Source: Saprospiraceae bacterium (GTDB lineage: Bacteria; Bacteroidota; Bacteroidia; Chitinophagales; Saprospiraceae). From it: 64,000 bases of DNA. The first letter of the stretch is position 1, and every line of letters begins with the position of its first letter. The position numbers and the translations under genes were made by a program. Positions 16,499-26,870 of this stretch are shown in pieces. A model generated the notes under the pieces. It worked only from the letters and a program-made list of their open reading frames with translations. It did not search any database and was not told the DNA's origin. Location of the stretch: NCBI GenBank assembly GCA_016709995.1, contig JADJLQ010000001.1, positions 1,150,001 to 1,214,000 of the forward strand, read 5' to 3'.

Positions 16499-17914
16499 CT
16501 ACCCGACCTGCGATAGAGATCCATCCATTAATTTATACACCCGGTGGCAAACTCTGGTCAGCAAAATCGACTGATGAGAAATAATTAAAATGGCTAAACC
16601 AGTATCTTTTTGAAATCGAAATAACATCTCAAGGATACTCACCTGAAGGCCGGTATTGAGGGCATTCAAAGACTCATCTAAAATCAAAAGCTCTGGCCCA
16701 CATGCGATAGCTCTGAGCAAAGCTAGTCTTTGCCTCATACCGCCAGAAAGTGCAGAAGGTCTTTTATCCAGGATGTCTACAGGTAGATTGCCCATAGACA
16801 ACAGTTTGGATATGGACAATCTCCCGGCGCCTGCAGCTATTGCCTCTCCGAGAATTGTTCTGCAAGAGAGGGAAGGATTTAGAGAACTATAAGCATCCTG
16901 AAATAAATAAATGATATTTTTATTAAGCTTATGCACTGCCACCAAATTGCCTTCAATATATATCTGTCCCTGGTCGGCTGGTTCTATGCCGGCGACGATT
17001 CTGGCCAGTGTGGATTTGCCGGAGCCTGAGGAGCCTATGAGTCCTATCACCTCACCTTTTTTGACAGACCAGGAGACATCATTAAGGATTATATTTTCTA
17101 CCGGTTTTTTGTTTCCAAATGATCCCAATGTAGTCACGTAGGATTTATTTATATGGGCTAGCCTAATGACCTCCCCACCGACATGGTCGGTGGGAGCTGT
17201 TGGATATTCAACCCTGAATGGTATAAACGACGCGGCAGGGCCATCATATTCAAGCTTGCCTGCTCGTACGTACCATATTCGATCGCATAATTTTTTGGCT
17301 TTGTGTTGATCATGGGTGACCCAGATCAATGAAAATTTTTTTTCCTTTTTAAGTTTGAGCAAAAGATCAAAAACCAGGCTGGCATTTTCGGCATCCAGGG
17401 CGGACTCGATTTCGTCGGCAACAATGATCTGCGGACTACCCGCCATACAAGTTACTATCGCCAGGCGCTGTAGCTGTCCACCAGACAATTGATGGGGGTA
17501 ACTGTTGAGGATACGATCGATATCCGCGAGACCGATCGCAGGCAACAACGTTTTGATGTCGTCGCTATTAAAATTTTTATCTGCCAACTGCTGTTTGATC
17601 TTCAAGACCGGATTGAAATATGAAAATGCCTCCTGCAGAATATAACCAATGCTAAGTCTGCGAAATTCTACAGCAGCAATGGTGTCACTGAGGTTTGATT
17701 CCTTGCCTTCATAACTAAAAGTATTGTATTGGCTGGAGATTTTGGCGCCATAAAAACGATTTAGTCCACCAATCGCAAGCGAAAGTTGGGTTTTGCCGGA
17801 TCCACTATCTCCCAGCACCCCGATGAATTCGTCTTCTTTGACTTCCAGAGATATATCGTCCAGAATGACCTGATCTTCGTAGGATAAATTTAAATGTTGA
17901 AGCCTATACCACAT
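16499..17914 (-). CDS. Fused tandem ABC ATPase (peptide/nickel-importer type)
   Basis: A 471-aa cytosolic protein made of two nucleotide-binding domains. NBD1 has Walker A GDSGSGKT (35-42), signature LSGGQLQR, Walker B IIVADE and the switch His in WVTHD. NBD2 has GSSGSGKS (about 294), signature LSGGMRQR, LLILDES and IISHQ. The layout resembles a DppD-DppF or GsiA-type fusion that powers peptide, nickel or glutathione import, but it is shorter than usual fusions and no permease or binding-protein gene is next to it. All catalytic motifs look intact. It diverges from the esterase gene at 18059. Confidence 0.82.
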   Translation of the reverse strand: MWYRLQHLNLSYEDQVILDDISLEVKEDEFIGVLGDSGSGKTQLSLAIGGLNRFYGAKISSQYNTFSYEGKESNLSDTIAAVEFRRLSIGYILQEAFSYFNPVLKIKQQLADKNFNSDDIKTLLPAIGLADIDRILNSYPHQLSGGQLQRLAIVTCMAGSPQIIVADEIESALDAENASLVFDLLLKLKKEKKFSLIWVTHDQHKAKKLCDRIWYVRAGKLEYDGPAASFIPFRVEYPTAPTDHVGGEVIRLAHINKSYVTTLGSFGNKKPVENIILNDVSWSVKKGEVIGLIGSSGSGKSTLARIVAGIEPADQGQIYIEGNLVAVHKLNKNIIYLFQDAYSSLNPSLSCRTILGEAIAAGAGRLSISKLLSMGNLPVDILDKRPSALSGGMRQRLALLRAIACGPELLILDESLNALNTGLQVSILEMLFRFQKDTGLAILIISHQSILLTRVCHRVYKLMDGSLSQVG

Positions 17915-18058
17915 CAGAGGTCAAAGTAACCACCTTTACCTCAAAGGTCAAAAGAAATTGAAAATGAACATCGTCCCTGCAGATTTTTACTTAATTCTGC
18001 CTTATCAAGTGAAGAGCTTTGTAATTTTAGAGCTTATTCTAACTGACAATTCAGATCG

Positions 18059-18790
18059 ATGCAGAAAAAATTAGATGGCTGGCACAGCCCCTCCCTTAAT
18101 AAACATATGGAGATCGTACAATACGGTCACTATGGTTTTGGCTTACTTTTATTGCCGACAGCGGCTGCAGATTACCTTGAATACGAAAGATTTCAATTGA
18201 TCGATGCTATCGCACCTTACATTGAAAGCGGAAAATGCAAGGTTTTTTCAGTCAACAGTATCAACTCCGAAAGTTGGATGAATAGACAAATGCATCCTCC
18301 ACACAAAGCGATCCGCCACAATCAATTTAATCAGTATATCTACCAGGAAGTGATCCCTTATATCAAGACGCATACTTCTCCAGATACACCGATCGTGATC
18401 TCAGGTGCATCGTTGGGTGCCCTGCATTCTGCCAACTTATTTTTTAAAAGACCTGATCTGCTGCAGGGGGTTATCGCTATGAGCGGCGACTACGATTTAC
18501 AGACTTATACTGATGGTTATTTTGATGAACAAGTTTATTTTAATTCACCGATGGCCTATATCGCCAATCTTCACGACGAACACAATTTAAATCAGCTCAG
18601 ATCTAGTCGGCATATCCATATTCTCACCGGTTCAGGCAGTTATGAGACACCAGATGCTTCCCGAAGATTCTCAAATTTATTGAATATTAAAGGCATCCCT
18701 CACGAATTGGACATCTGGGGATATGACATGCCGCACGACTGGCCTACCTGGAGGGCCATGTTGCCGCATTACCTGGCGACCAGGTTTTAA
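18059..18790 (+). CDS. Alpha/beta-hydrolase esterase (EsteraseD-like)
   Basis: A 243-aa cytosolic protein. GASLGA (116-121) is the nucleophile elbow with Ser118, and MPHDWPTWR near 226 supplies the catalytic His, as in the putative-esterase/EsteraseD family. The middle part (IAMSGDYDLQTY) fits the strand carrying the acid. The substrate is not evident. It ends one base before the convergent PorV/PorQ-like gene. Confidence 0.78.
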   Translation: MQKKLDGWHSPSLNKHMEIVQYGHYGFGLLLLPTAAADYLEYERFQLIDAIAPYIESGKCKVFSVNSINSESWMNRQMHPPHKAIRHNQFNQYIYQEVIPYIKTHTSPDTPIVISGASLGALHSANLFFKRPDLLQGVIAMSGDYDLQTYTDGYFDEQVYFNSPMAYIANLHDEHNLNQLRSSRHIHILTGSGSYETPDASRRFSNLLNIKGIPHELDIWGYDMPHDWPTWRAMLPHYLATRF

Positions 18791-19879
18791 TTAGTCTTTT
18801 GAAAAGCTAAGTGTTGCGGAAAAGATATGAGAATAATTGACCTCTTTGGCCTGATTGCCGATATTGGATAAGGCGTAGTCGATATGGACTTTGCCCAATT
18901 TGACTCCCACCCCAGCATTGGCCTGACCTCTGGTATTGTATTGAGTAAGGTTCAGTTCATCTTTGATCTTCTGAATATTGCCATACCCAAGCCGCAGGAA
19001 AACCAACCGTTCATATCCTAGCTCCAATCCTAGTTTGGGCTCTATGCTCACTGCATCAGAAGCTATAAGGGTATTTCTTTTACCGTCAAAATAAGCATTG
19101 AATCCAAGCTCCGGGGCTATACTGACTTTCTTTATCTTACAGTTATTGATCAAAAATCCTGCCCCTATCCAGGGCAAGGTCTTTTCTAAACTACTCACTG
19201 GTATGACATTGCCAGTCTTTTCAAGCACTGTTTTTTGTCCGTCGGTGAATGAAAAAGTCCATCCCGTAAAAGTAGTACTCAAGTCGTGTGCAGCCACTCC
19301 TATTGACCAGGCAGGCCGAATGATTTGCACCCCCATATCGATCCCAAACCCCCAGGCCCTGGCAAAAGGTCCAATGAGACGATGGAGTACCTTGACATTA
19401 CCGCCAAGCCTGATCGATCGGGCCTCACTGGCGGTGCCCACCGCCGAGGCATAGGATAACAAAAAACCGTAATCTGCAGCAGAAAACTCGCTCACATTGT
19501 CAAACCGGATGCTGCCGTCCGGCGCTACCAGGTTGAGCGTATTGGGGATCTGATCTATAGCCAACCGAATCATAGTGAGACTTCCTACGGCTTGTTTTTC
19601 TTCATTAAATCTTTTAGCCAGTGCGATATGATCGTATTTTCCTACCCCACCAAACCATTCAGAATGCATGACGCCCAGTTGCAAAGGATCCTTAATATGT
19701 GACAAACCTGCAGGATTCCAGTAAGCAGCATTGACATCACTGACAGAAGCTATTACCGCACCAGACATACCATGGGCACGTGCCCCCACTCCGATGTTGA
19801 GGAAATCATTGCCGTAGGTAACTTGTCCGTAGGATATGCAGGTGACAAAACATAAAAACAGGAAGGCGAGCCATCTCAT
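18791..19879 (-). CDS. PorV/PorQ-family outer-membrane protein
   Basis: A 362-aa protein with a signal peptide (residues 1-18, ending ISYGQ). The opening FLNIGVGARAHGMSGAVIAS and NAAYWNPAGL are the hallmark of the PorV/PorQ (FadL-like) family, in which PorV carries T9SS substrates to the attachment complex. The rest is a 14-strand-like barrel. Two proteins elsewhere in the window need T9SS, so a role in that system is reasonable but not shown; which paralog it is cannot be decided. The ATG lies 4 nt after a -7 box. Confidence 0.78.
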   Translation of the reverse strand: MRWLAFLFLCFVTCISYGQVTYGNDFLNIGVGARAHGMSGAVIASVSDVNAAYWNPAGLSHIKDPLQLGVMHSEWFGGVGKYDHIALAKRFNEEKQAVGSLTMIRLAIDQIPNTLNLVAPDGSIRFDNVSEFSAADYGFLLSYASAVGTASEARSIRLGGNVKVLHRLIGPFARAWGFGIDMGVQIIRPAWSIGVAAHDLSTTFTGWTFSFTDGQKTVLEKTGNVIPVSSLEKTLPWIGAGFLINNCKIKKVSIAPELGFNAYFDGKRNTLIASDAVSIEPKLGLELGYERLVFLRLGYGNIQKIKDELNLTQYNTRGQANAGVGVKLGKVHIDYALSNIGNQAKEVNYSHIFSATLSFSKD

Positions 19880-19883
19880 ACGG

Positions 19884-19891
19884 CAAAAATA
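19884..19891 (-). promoter_or_regulatory. -7 promoter box 4 nt from the PorV/PorQ-like start
   Basis: On the minus strand TATTTTTG (19891-19884) is followed by CCGT and the ATG at 19879. It matches TAnnTTTG, but no TTG was found at the expected -33 position. Confidence 0.5.
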
Positions 19892-20120
19892 GGGGTTATA
19901 GGGGAATAGTGGATGGTCTGGTGTTTATAAGGCAAACCAGGCAATTTCGAACCAGGATGGTCTACGGTAATCGGGCAGATTCAAAATGTGTCTTGTGATC
20001 AGCCCACGAGCATATGCTACAAACCATCGAGGTGCACCACATGGTAGCTTGATTATAAATAAGTACCGGGCAGTTGATTAAAAGTCACTAAATTTCCTAC
20101 GCACTTTCAAACAGAAAAAC

Positions 20121-21821
20121 ATGCGCAAATTATTCATTGTCTTCCTTACACTCCTGCTCATTCAATGTTCAACACCTACCAGGGTCACTGATTATTGGAG
20201 CACTATTCAAAAAAAATCAAGTTCCTCGAAAGCGATGGTAGTCAGCGGCCATCCTATTGCTTCCAAAGCGGGCATAGATATCATGAAAAAAGGTGGCAAT
20301 GCCGTCGATGCTTCCATAGCGGTGCAGCTTGCACTGGCGGTAGTCTATCCAAGGGCCGGAAATATAGCTGGTGGTGGTTTTATGGTATATAGGTCGACTG
20401 CAGGCATTATAGACGCTTTAGATTATAGAGAAAAAGCGCCTGCCAAAGCTAGCCGCGACATGTACCTCGATGAAAATGGGAACCCTACAAAATTGAGTTT
20501 AGAAGGACATTTGGCTTCCGGGGTGCCGGGCACTGTGGACGGATTGATCGAAGCTAATAAAAAGTATGGCAAACTTCCGTTTGAAAAATTGATCGAACCT
20601 GCCATTATTTTAGCGGAGAAAGGATTCCTCATCACTCAAAATGAAGCAGATCGGTTGAATGCTGGCAAAGCAGTTTTTTCTAAATACAATGATCATTCAG
20701 CTTTTATCAAGTCTACTTTATGGAAACAAGGTGATCTGCTGGTGCAGCCAGAACTGGCATGGACTTTAAAACTTATTCAAGAACATGGAAGAGAAGGATT
20801 TTATGGTGGACCGGTGGCTGATAAAATCGTTGCCGAAATGAAAGCCGGCAATGGCATCATCACCCTACAAGACCTTAAGGATTATAAGTCCAAATGGCGA
20901 ACACCTGTCACTGCTGACTATAAAGATTACAAAATCATCTCCATGCCACCCCCATCGAGTGGTGGAATAGCACTGGGTCAATTGCTCAAAATAGTAGAAC
21001 CCTATCCTTTGAGGCAATGGGGATTTCGTGATCCTCGCACTGTACATCTCATGGTAGAGGCAGAGCGCAGGGTATACGCTGATCGATCCCAGTATCTGGG
21101 GGATGCAGACTTTTACGATGTCCCAAAGGACTCGCTGATGGACTCCAGATATCTGAAGTACAGGATGAAGGACTTCGACAGTACTAGAGCCAGCGTGAGT
21201 AATAGTATATATGCAGGAAATTTTAAACTAGCACTTGAACATTTCGAAACTACTCACCTGTCTGTCGTAGACCCGGAAGGAAACGCAGTCGCCGTGACCA
21301 CGACACTTAATGGTAACTTTGGCAATAAAGTAGTGGTCAATGGTGCAGGTTTTTTCCTCAATAATGAGATGGATGATTTTAGTGTAAAACCCGGTGTACC
21401 CAATATGTTTGGACTCATCGGTGCTGAAGCCAATGCCATCGAACCAGGCAAAAGAATGCTCAGCAGCATGACTCCAACTATCGTGGAAAAACAAGGTAAA
21501 TTATGTATGGTAGTAGGGAGTCCTGGAGGCAGCACCATCATCACCTCAGTTTTTCAGGTGATCCTGGATGTGGTCGAATGGGATATGAGTATGGCCAAGG
21601 CTGTAGCTGCCACTAGATTTCACTCACAGTGGCTTCCAGACGAGATCATGGTGGAGACTAAATCATTCGATCAGGAGCTAAATGCAACACTCACTGCTAA
21701 GGGCCATAAAATCCGGGATATCAAATCCATAGGCCTGGTGGACGCTATTTTAGTAGACCAAAATGGCCGCCTGGAAGGTGGCGCTGACCCGAGAGGAGAT
21801 GATCATGCTGAAGGCTGGTGA
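20121..21821 (+). CDS. ggt: Gamma-glutamyltransferase, lipoprotein form
   Basis: A 566-aa precursor that cleaves itself into large and small subunits. TTHLSVVDPEG (377-387) is the autoprocessing site; Thr377 becomes the N-terminal nucleophile of the small subunit, matching Thr391 of E. coli. GNAVDASIAVQLALAVVYP and SPGGSTIIT are further family motifs that bind the gamma-glutamyl group. The enzyme transfers or hydrolyses gamma-glutamyl groups of glutathione-like peptides. The N-terminus (MRKLFIVFLTLLLIQCS) carries a lipobox with Cys16, so it is probably membrane-anchored in the periplasm rather than soluble. Confidence 0.92.
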   Translation: MRKLFIVFLTLLLIQCSTPTRVTDYWSTIQKKSSSSKAMVVSGHPIASKAGIDIMKKGGNAVDASIAVQLALAVVYPRAGNIAGGGFMVYRSTAGIIDALDYREKAPAKASRDMYLDENGNPTKLSLEGHLASGVPGTVDGLIEANKKYGKLPFEKLIEPAIILAEKGFLITQNEADRLNAGKAVFSKYNDHSAFIKSTLWKQGDLLVQPELAWTLKLIQEHGREGFYGGPVADKIVAEMKAGNGIITLQDLKDYKSKWRTPVTADYKDYKIISMPPPSSGGIALGQLLKIVEPYPLRQWGFRDPRTVHLMVEAERRVYADRSQYLGDADFYDVPKDSLMDSRYLKYRMKDFDSTRASVSNSIYAGNFKLALEHFETTHLSVVDPEGNAVAVTTTLNGNFGNKVVVNGAGFFLNNEMDDFSVKPGVPNMFGLIGAEANAIEPGKRMLSSMTPTIVEKQGKLCMVVGSPGGSTIITSVFQVILDVVEWDMSMAKAVAATRFHSQWLPDEIMVETKSFDQELNATLTAKGHKIRDIKSIGLVDAILVDQNGRLEGGADPRGDDHAEGW

Positions 21822-21827
21822 GTGGCC

Positions 21828-24008
21828 TCAGGCTTCAATCAATCTTTTTAAAAAACCTCTCACCTCCAGGACAGTATCCAGATGATATTTTGCTTTGGAA
21901 GCGGCATGACCTACTTTAATGGTTATAGAGTCCTCGGGCATGACAGCAAAAGTATCTTCGTCTGTCCAATCATCTCCAATAGCCAAATGCAGATCGTCCG
22001 GATGCCTGCTCACAAATCTAAATGCGGTGACACCTTTGTTGACTTCCATATTTTTCACCTCGACTACTTTGTCTCCTTCCAATACCTGCAATCCTTTAGA
22101 AGAAGCCAGATATCGTAGATGTGACATAAGTTCTCTTGATCTGAGTTCACCTAGTCCCACCTCTACCCCACGGTAATGCCAGACCAACCCATAATTTTTT
22201 TCTTCGATAAATGATCCTGGGGTCCGATCCACATATTGATCCATGACTTTCTTGATTTCCGACTTCCAATGTTTGCGTAGATTTTCTTTAATCATCCAGT
22301 CACTTCCGTTCTTTTTGGTCCACACCCCATGCTCTGCAATCAAAGTAAATGGGAACTGTCCAATCCATTCATCCAGGGTCTCATGAGGTCTTCCAGAGAT
22401 GATCACCACATTGTTTTTCGGGTTTTTACCAAGACCTTCAAATATCTCAAGCAATTCTTCGTCAGGCTGACAAGCTGCCGGATCTACATTGAAGCCGACC
22501 AGAGTACCATCATAATCCAGGAATATATGCCTTTTAGTCGCTTTGGTAAATCTTGAAAGCATGTCTGGCAAGTCCAGCTCATCGATTTGTTTGGTGAGAA
22601 ATTCTAATTGTTCTTTTTTGATCTCCTGAAGACTATCCATGAAGATCCTTACCCAATGATGAATATTATATTTCTGCAACGTGAGTTGCATTTTATCCAT
22701 CCTGGTTTTTTGTTCTTCGGCCGGCATAGTCAAAGCCTGGTAGATAGCCTCGACAAACCGGTTTTTGTCAAATGGGTTGATCAGGATAGCGTCCGAAAGC
22801 TCTTTTGCAGCTCCTGCCATTTCGGACAAAATAAGTACACCTTTTTGATCGAGTTTGGAGGCAATAAATTCTTTAGCCACCAGGTTCATGCCATCACGCA
22901 GTGGTGTCACTAACCCTACATCTGCTATGCGGTAATAGGCTGAAAGTTTTTGCATAGGGATCGATCGATAAAAATAGTGTATTGGAGTCCACTTCATATT
23001 GCCATGGGTCCCATTGATGCGGCCTACCAATTCATCCACAGTCTCTTTCAAATCTTTGTACATACCCACATTGTCGCGGGAAGGTACTACGACCATGACC
23101 AGCGATACTTTTTCTTTAAACTCCGGGTACTTGATTAAAAACTCGTCGAAAACCCGCAACCTTTGAGGTATTCCTTTGGTATAGTCAAGTCTGTCGATAC
23201 TCAGTATCAACCTTTTGCCACCCAAAGCTGTACGGTATTCTACTTCCTGGCTGATGGTCTCGGGCGAAGCAGCCGAAGCTGCATATTTTGCATAATCAAT
23301 ACCCATTGGAAAGGCATCCACTTTGACCCTCCTTGCCTGATTTTGAATATATTGGTTGCTGACATTAAACTGGGTCAGTCGGTTTGTTGAACTCAGAAAG
23401 TGACGCATATCATCATAGGTATGGAACCCTATAAGGTCGGCGCCTAAAAGTCCATGTAAAAGTTCTTTCCTCCATGGCAACATTCTGAACATCTCAAAGG
23501 AGGGGAATGGAATATGATTGAAGTAGCCGATGGCTATCCGAGGAAGCTTTTTTCGCAACATTTGGGGCAGTAACAAGAGCTGGTAATCATGCACCCATAA
23601 CGTATCCCCTTCTTCGGTATATTTTAAGATGGTATCGCAAAATTTTTGATTTACCTTTAAATAGGCTTCCCAATATTTGTCGTCATATATAACCAGCTGA
23701 GGAAAATAATGAAAGTTTGGCCATAGTACCTCGTTGGAAAAGCCTTCATAGAATAGACGGATTTCTTCAGCAGTAAGAAAAACAGGTCGCATATTGTGCC
23801 TGGTCAGTTCGGAAGTCACCTTTGATTGATCTTCTACTGATGTAACATCCTGGCCCGGCCAGCCTATCCAGATATTATCACCTTGCTTGTACACCGAGCC
23901 AAGACCGGTGGCAAGCCCCCCTTCACTCGGTTTGAATAGGAATGAACCATTGGCCAGAATATCCATCTTAACCGGCAGCCTATTACTGATAATGATGGTT
24001 TTTGACAT
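21828..24008 (-). CDS. Bifunctional trehalose-6-phosphate synthase/phosphatase (OtsA-OtsB fusion)
   Basis: A 726-aa cytosolic fusion. Residues about 1-465 are a GT20 synthase with SNRLPVKM, the sugar-phosphate loop NFHYFPQL, VHDYQLLLLPQMLR and FNHIPFPSFEMF; it joins UDP-glucose and glucose-6-phosphate. Residues about 490-726 are a HAD phosphatase with DYDGTLVGF and GDDWTDEDTF, which releases trehalose. Fusion of both steps in one chain is common in Bacteroidota. Trehalose serves as an osmotic and stress protectant. It is 53 bp downstream of corA on the same strand, so the two may be cotranscribed. Confidence 0.92.
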   Translation of the reverse strand: MSKTIIISNRLPVKMDILANGSFLFKPSEGGLATGLGSVYKQGDNIWIGWPGQDVTSVEDQSKVTSELTRHNMRPVFLTAEEIRLFYEGFSNEVLWPNFHYFPQLVIYDDKYWEAYLKVNQKFCDTILKYTEEGDTLWVHDYQLLLLPQMLRKKLPRIAIGYFNHIPFPSFEMFRMLPWRKELLHGLLGADLIGFHTYDDMRHFLSSTNRLTQFNVSNQYIQNQARRVKVDAFPMGIDYAKYAASAASPETISQEVEYRTALGGKRLILSIDRLDYTKGIPQRLRVFDEFLIKYPEFKEKVSLVMVVVPSRDNVGMYKDLKETVDELVGRINGTHGNMKWTPIHYFYRSIPMQKLSAYYRIADVGLVTPLRDGMNLVAKEFIASKLDQKGVLILSEMAGAAKELSDAILINPFDKNRFVEAIYQALTMPAEEQKTRMDKMQLTLQKYNIHHWVRIFMDSLQEIKKEQLEFLTKQIDELDLPDMLSRFTKATKRHIFLDYDGTLVGFNVDPAACQPDEELLEIFEGLGKNPKNNVVIISGRPHETLDEWIGQFPFTLIAEHGVWTKKNGSDWMIKENLRKHWKSEIKKVMDQYVDRTPGSFIEEKNYGLVWHYRGVEVGLGELRSRELMSHLRYLASSKGLQVLEGDKVVEVKNMEVNKGVTAFRFVSRHPDDLHLAIGDDWTDEDTFAVMPEDSITIKVGHAASKAKYHLDTVLEVRGFLKRLIEA

Positions 24009-24061
24009 ATATAAATTAACTTTTTTTAAAGTTCGCTTTGATCAATGGACAAATCGATTAT

Positions 24062-25108
24062 TCACAACCATTTTTTTCGCCTAAAGTAATACAAGAATGC
24101 CAAGGATACTAAAAACATGAACCCTAACACTGTATAATATCCATACTTATATTTTAATTCCGGCATGTGTTCAAAATTCATCCCATAGATACCTGCGATA
24201 AAATTAAGGGGGATAAAAATAGTTGAAATAATGGTCAGGATCTTCATCACATTATTCATCCTGTTACTGATCTCGGTCTGATATAAATCATGAAGGGAAT
24301 TGATCATATCCTGGTAAGTTTCAGACATATCAGAGATTTGAATGCTGTGATCGGCAAGGTCCCGCAGGTAAATATCCGTCTCAGGATGAATCAATGGATT
24401 TTCAGTCCGAATAAAACGATTGATGACCTCCCTCATGGGGTAAATGGATTTTCTTATACGGATGATTTGGATTTTCATATCATGGAGCACTTCTTTGGGT
24501 ATGGCATTATTGGCAGAATGTAAACTTTCATCGATCTCTGATAATTTTTTTTCTATATAATCCAGTGCCTCATAATAATGATCTACGATAAAATCAATGA
24601 TACTATAAGCTAAAAAGTCAGTGCCCCGAGGCCTGATCCGCCCCCTTTTGTGATACATTCGTTCGCGAATAGGTGCCAAAAAATCATCTGCATCCTCCTG
24701 AAAAGAGATTAAGAATTTTTGTCCAAAATAGAGTGTTACCTGTTCTTTAATCAATTCTCCATTTAGATTATTTATTTTAAGTGCCAGGATGGTGACGAAA
24801 ATAGCATTGTCGTATTCATCCATCTTAGGCCGCTGATCCACATCGACTACATCTTCCAGGGCCAAGGGGTGGATTTCAAATTTATTGCCTATGCGCTCCA
24901 TATAAGCAGCATCATGGAGGCCTCGGATATCCAACCAATACTGGTGGTTGGTGGCGTTCTTCCAGTCCAGCAAATCATCATTATGTAATTCTATGATTTC
25001 ATCATCATTGTATTTAAGACAAGTAGTATCAGTCAATAACGAAATCCGATCGCCAGTGAACATGGGTGTCCCCGGAGGCATACCAGTTTTTCTTTTTTTT
25101 TGGCGCAT
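24062..25108 (-). CDS. corA: CorA-family magnesium/cobalt transporter
   Basis: A 348-aa protein with a large cytosolic funnel domain and two C-terminal transmembrane helices. The first ends in the GIYGMNFEHMPE loop, whose GMN triplet forms the selectivity filter of the pentameric Mg2+ channel. The start at 25108 (MRQKKRKTGMPPG) is preferred over the longer open frame from 25189, because CorA proteins in related bacteria begin at about this place and the extra 27 residues look random. Confidence 0.9.
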   Translation of the reverse strand: MRQKKRKTGMPPGTPMFTGDRISLLTDTTCLKYNDDEIIELHNDDLLDWKNATNHQYWLDIRGLHDAAYMERIGNKFEIHPLALEDVVDVDQRPKMDEYDNAIFVTILALKINNLNGELIKEQVTLYFGQKFLISFQEDADDFLAPIRERMYHKRGRIRPRGTDFLAYSIIDFIVDHYYEALDYIEKKLSEIDESLHSANNAIPKEVLHDMKIQIIRIRKSIYPMREVINRFIRTENPLIHPETDIYLRDLADHSIQISDMSETYQDMINSLHDLYQTEISNRMNNVMKILTIISTIFIPLNFIAGIYGMNFEHMPELKYKYGYYTVLGFMFLVSLAFLYYFRRKKWL

Positions 25109-25334
25109 AGGCAATGATAAGCATTTCCCGCAAGCTCCAAAAGGAATACTCCCGGCGATTAAACAAAATTCTTTCATGATGCCATCCACAGCAAAATCTC
25201 AATAAGAAGCTTCTTCCAGCCTAAGCCATATGAAGCACTTTAATTGGCCAATACAGATATGTTAATATTTTTTAATTCAAGTTAAACTCTTTTTAAAGCG
25301 CCGCTATTCAAAAACAAGTTGTGCCTTTTGAAGT

Positions 25335-25342
25335 TAAATTTG
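25335..25342 (+). promoter_or_regulatory. -7 promoter box of htrA
   Basis: TAAATTTG matches TAnnTTTG and would give a start near 25348 and a 5' leader of about 30 nt before the ATG at 25378. The nearest TTG (25319-25321) is only 13 nt upstream, so the -33 part is weak. Confidence 0.5.
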
Positions 25343-25377
25343 TAACTGTTCCAATTTAAAAAAACAGAATTCAACAT

Positions 25378-26841
25378 ATGAAATCATCAATTGTAAGTCA
25401 ATTTATAGTCGCGCTGGTTGCTGCGGCTTTGGTCTTTGGTGCTTATCAGTTTCTAGGCAGCTCAAAGCAAAATGTCATTATCGAGCATGTCGACAAATCA
25501 CCTGTCAAAAGCGCCTTATATACCCTTGATGAAAATGGAGCTCCCGTTGCTCTCGACTTTACCGGCGTAGCCGAAAGATCGTTGGGTTCCGTAGTGCACA
25601 TTTTATCAGCGAGTGGCGTATCTGGTACCAGAAGCAGAGGCCAATCCAATGGAGGTTGGGGGGATATCTTTGGAGATCAACAAGGCCCCAGAGTAGGCAG
25701 TGGCAGTGGTGTCATCGTCAACGCTGATGGTTACATCGTCACCAACAATCATGTGGTACAAGGAGCTGAAGATCTGGAAGTTACTCTCAATGATAAAAGA
25801 AAATATAAAGCAAAGTTGGTAGGTACTGACCCTCAAACAGATATCGCTGTCATCAAAATAGACGAAAAAGAGTTGCCAAGTCTAAAATTTTCCAATTCGG
25901 ATGATGTTAAGATTGGGCAATGGGTGTTGGCTATTGGCAATCCTTTTAACCTGACATCAACTGTTACAGCGGGTATAGTCAGCGCTAAAGGCAGAGATAT
26001 TGCTTTATTCGATCGCAGTGTTGGTGGCATAGAGTCCTTTATCCAAACGGACGCAGCTATCAATCCCGGCAATAGTGGTGGTGCGCTCATAGACCTCAAT
26101 GGCAATCTCATGGGCATCAATACAGCTATAGCTAGTCAATCAGGCACCTACGCCGGTTATGGCTTTGCTGTCCCAGCCAACCTGGCGAGCAGGGTCGTAT
26201 CCGATCTTATACAATATGGCAGCACGCAGAGAGGTTACCTGGGAGTAACTATAGCCAATATAGACGGCAATTTTGCGAAACAATATGATTTGCCGGTCAA
26301 TGAAGGAGCCTATGTCAGTTCAGTTGTTCCCAACAGTGCTGCTCAAAGTGCAGGTATCAAAGAAAAAGATGTGGTGGTTTCGATTAACGATAGAAAAGTA
26401 GGTAGCAGCTCCGATCTCATGGAGCTCGTAGGCAGTCATCGCATCGGTGACGAACTAAAAGTCAAAGTGAATAGGATGGGAGAAATAAAGGTATTCACCG
26501 TGAAGCTCAAAAATCAACAAGGTACCAATGCTTTATCCGCACCTCCTACCCCGTCAGAGGAAGTTGAAAAATCACTCGGGGCAACTTTGATTCCATTAGA
26601 CAATGCTACTGCAAATCGCATGGGCCTTTCAGGAGGAGTTCAAGTAAAAGACCTCAAACCAGGAATACTGGCAGAAAGCGAAATAGAAGAAGGATTTATT
26701 ATTACAAAAATCAATCGCAAACCAGTCACTAAACCATCAGAAGTGATAGCACTGTTGCGAGACAATGCTGAAGGGGTTTTATTAGAAGGGTATTATCCAG
26801 GATATAGCCAAAAACAGTATTACGGCATTGGTCCACGATAA
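25378..26841 (+). CDS. degP: HtrA/DegP-family periplasmic serine protease
   Basis: A 487-aa exported protease-chaperone. The N-terminal hydrophobic stretch (6-27) is a signal peptide or anchor. The catalytic triad is visible: His125 (TNNHVV), Asp155 (QTDIAVIK) and Ser233 (GNSGGAL). Two PDZ domains follow (about 270-370 with GYLGVTI, and about 395-480 with VQVKDLKPGILAE). The family degrades misfolded envelope proteins and is usually stress-induced. It is followed by a strong terminator, so it is monocistronic. Confidence 0.92.
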   Translation: MKSSIVSQFIVALVAAALVFGAYQFLGSSKQNVIIEHVDKSPVKSALYTLDENGAPVALDFTGVAERSLGSVVHILSASGVSGTRSRGQSNGGWGDIFGDQQGPRVGSGSGVIVNADGYIVTNNHVVQGAEDLEVTLNDKRKYKAKLVGTDPQTDIAVIKIDEKELPSLKFSNSDDVKIGQWVLAIGNPFNLTSTVTAGIVSAKGRDIALFDRSVGGIESFIQTDAAINPGNSGGALIDLNGNLMGINTAIASQSGTYAGYGFAVPANLASRVVSDLIQYGSTQRGYLGVTIANIDGNFAKQYDLPVNEGAYVSSVVPNSAAQSAGIKEKDVVVSINDRKVGSSSDLMELVGSHRIGDELKVKVNRMGEIKVFTVKLKNQQGTNALSAPPTPSEEVEKSLGATLIPLDNATANRMGLSGGVQVKDLKPGILAESEIEEGFIITKINRKPVTKPSEVIALLRDNAEGVLLEGYYPGYSQKQYYGIGPR

Positions 26842-26870
26842 AAATAAGTTTTGAGGAAGATGGACAAAAA

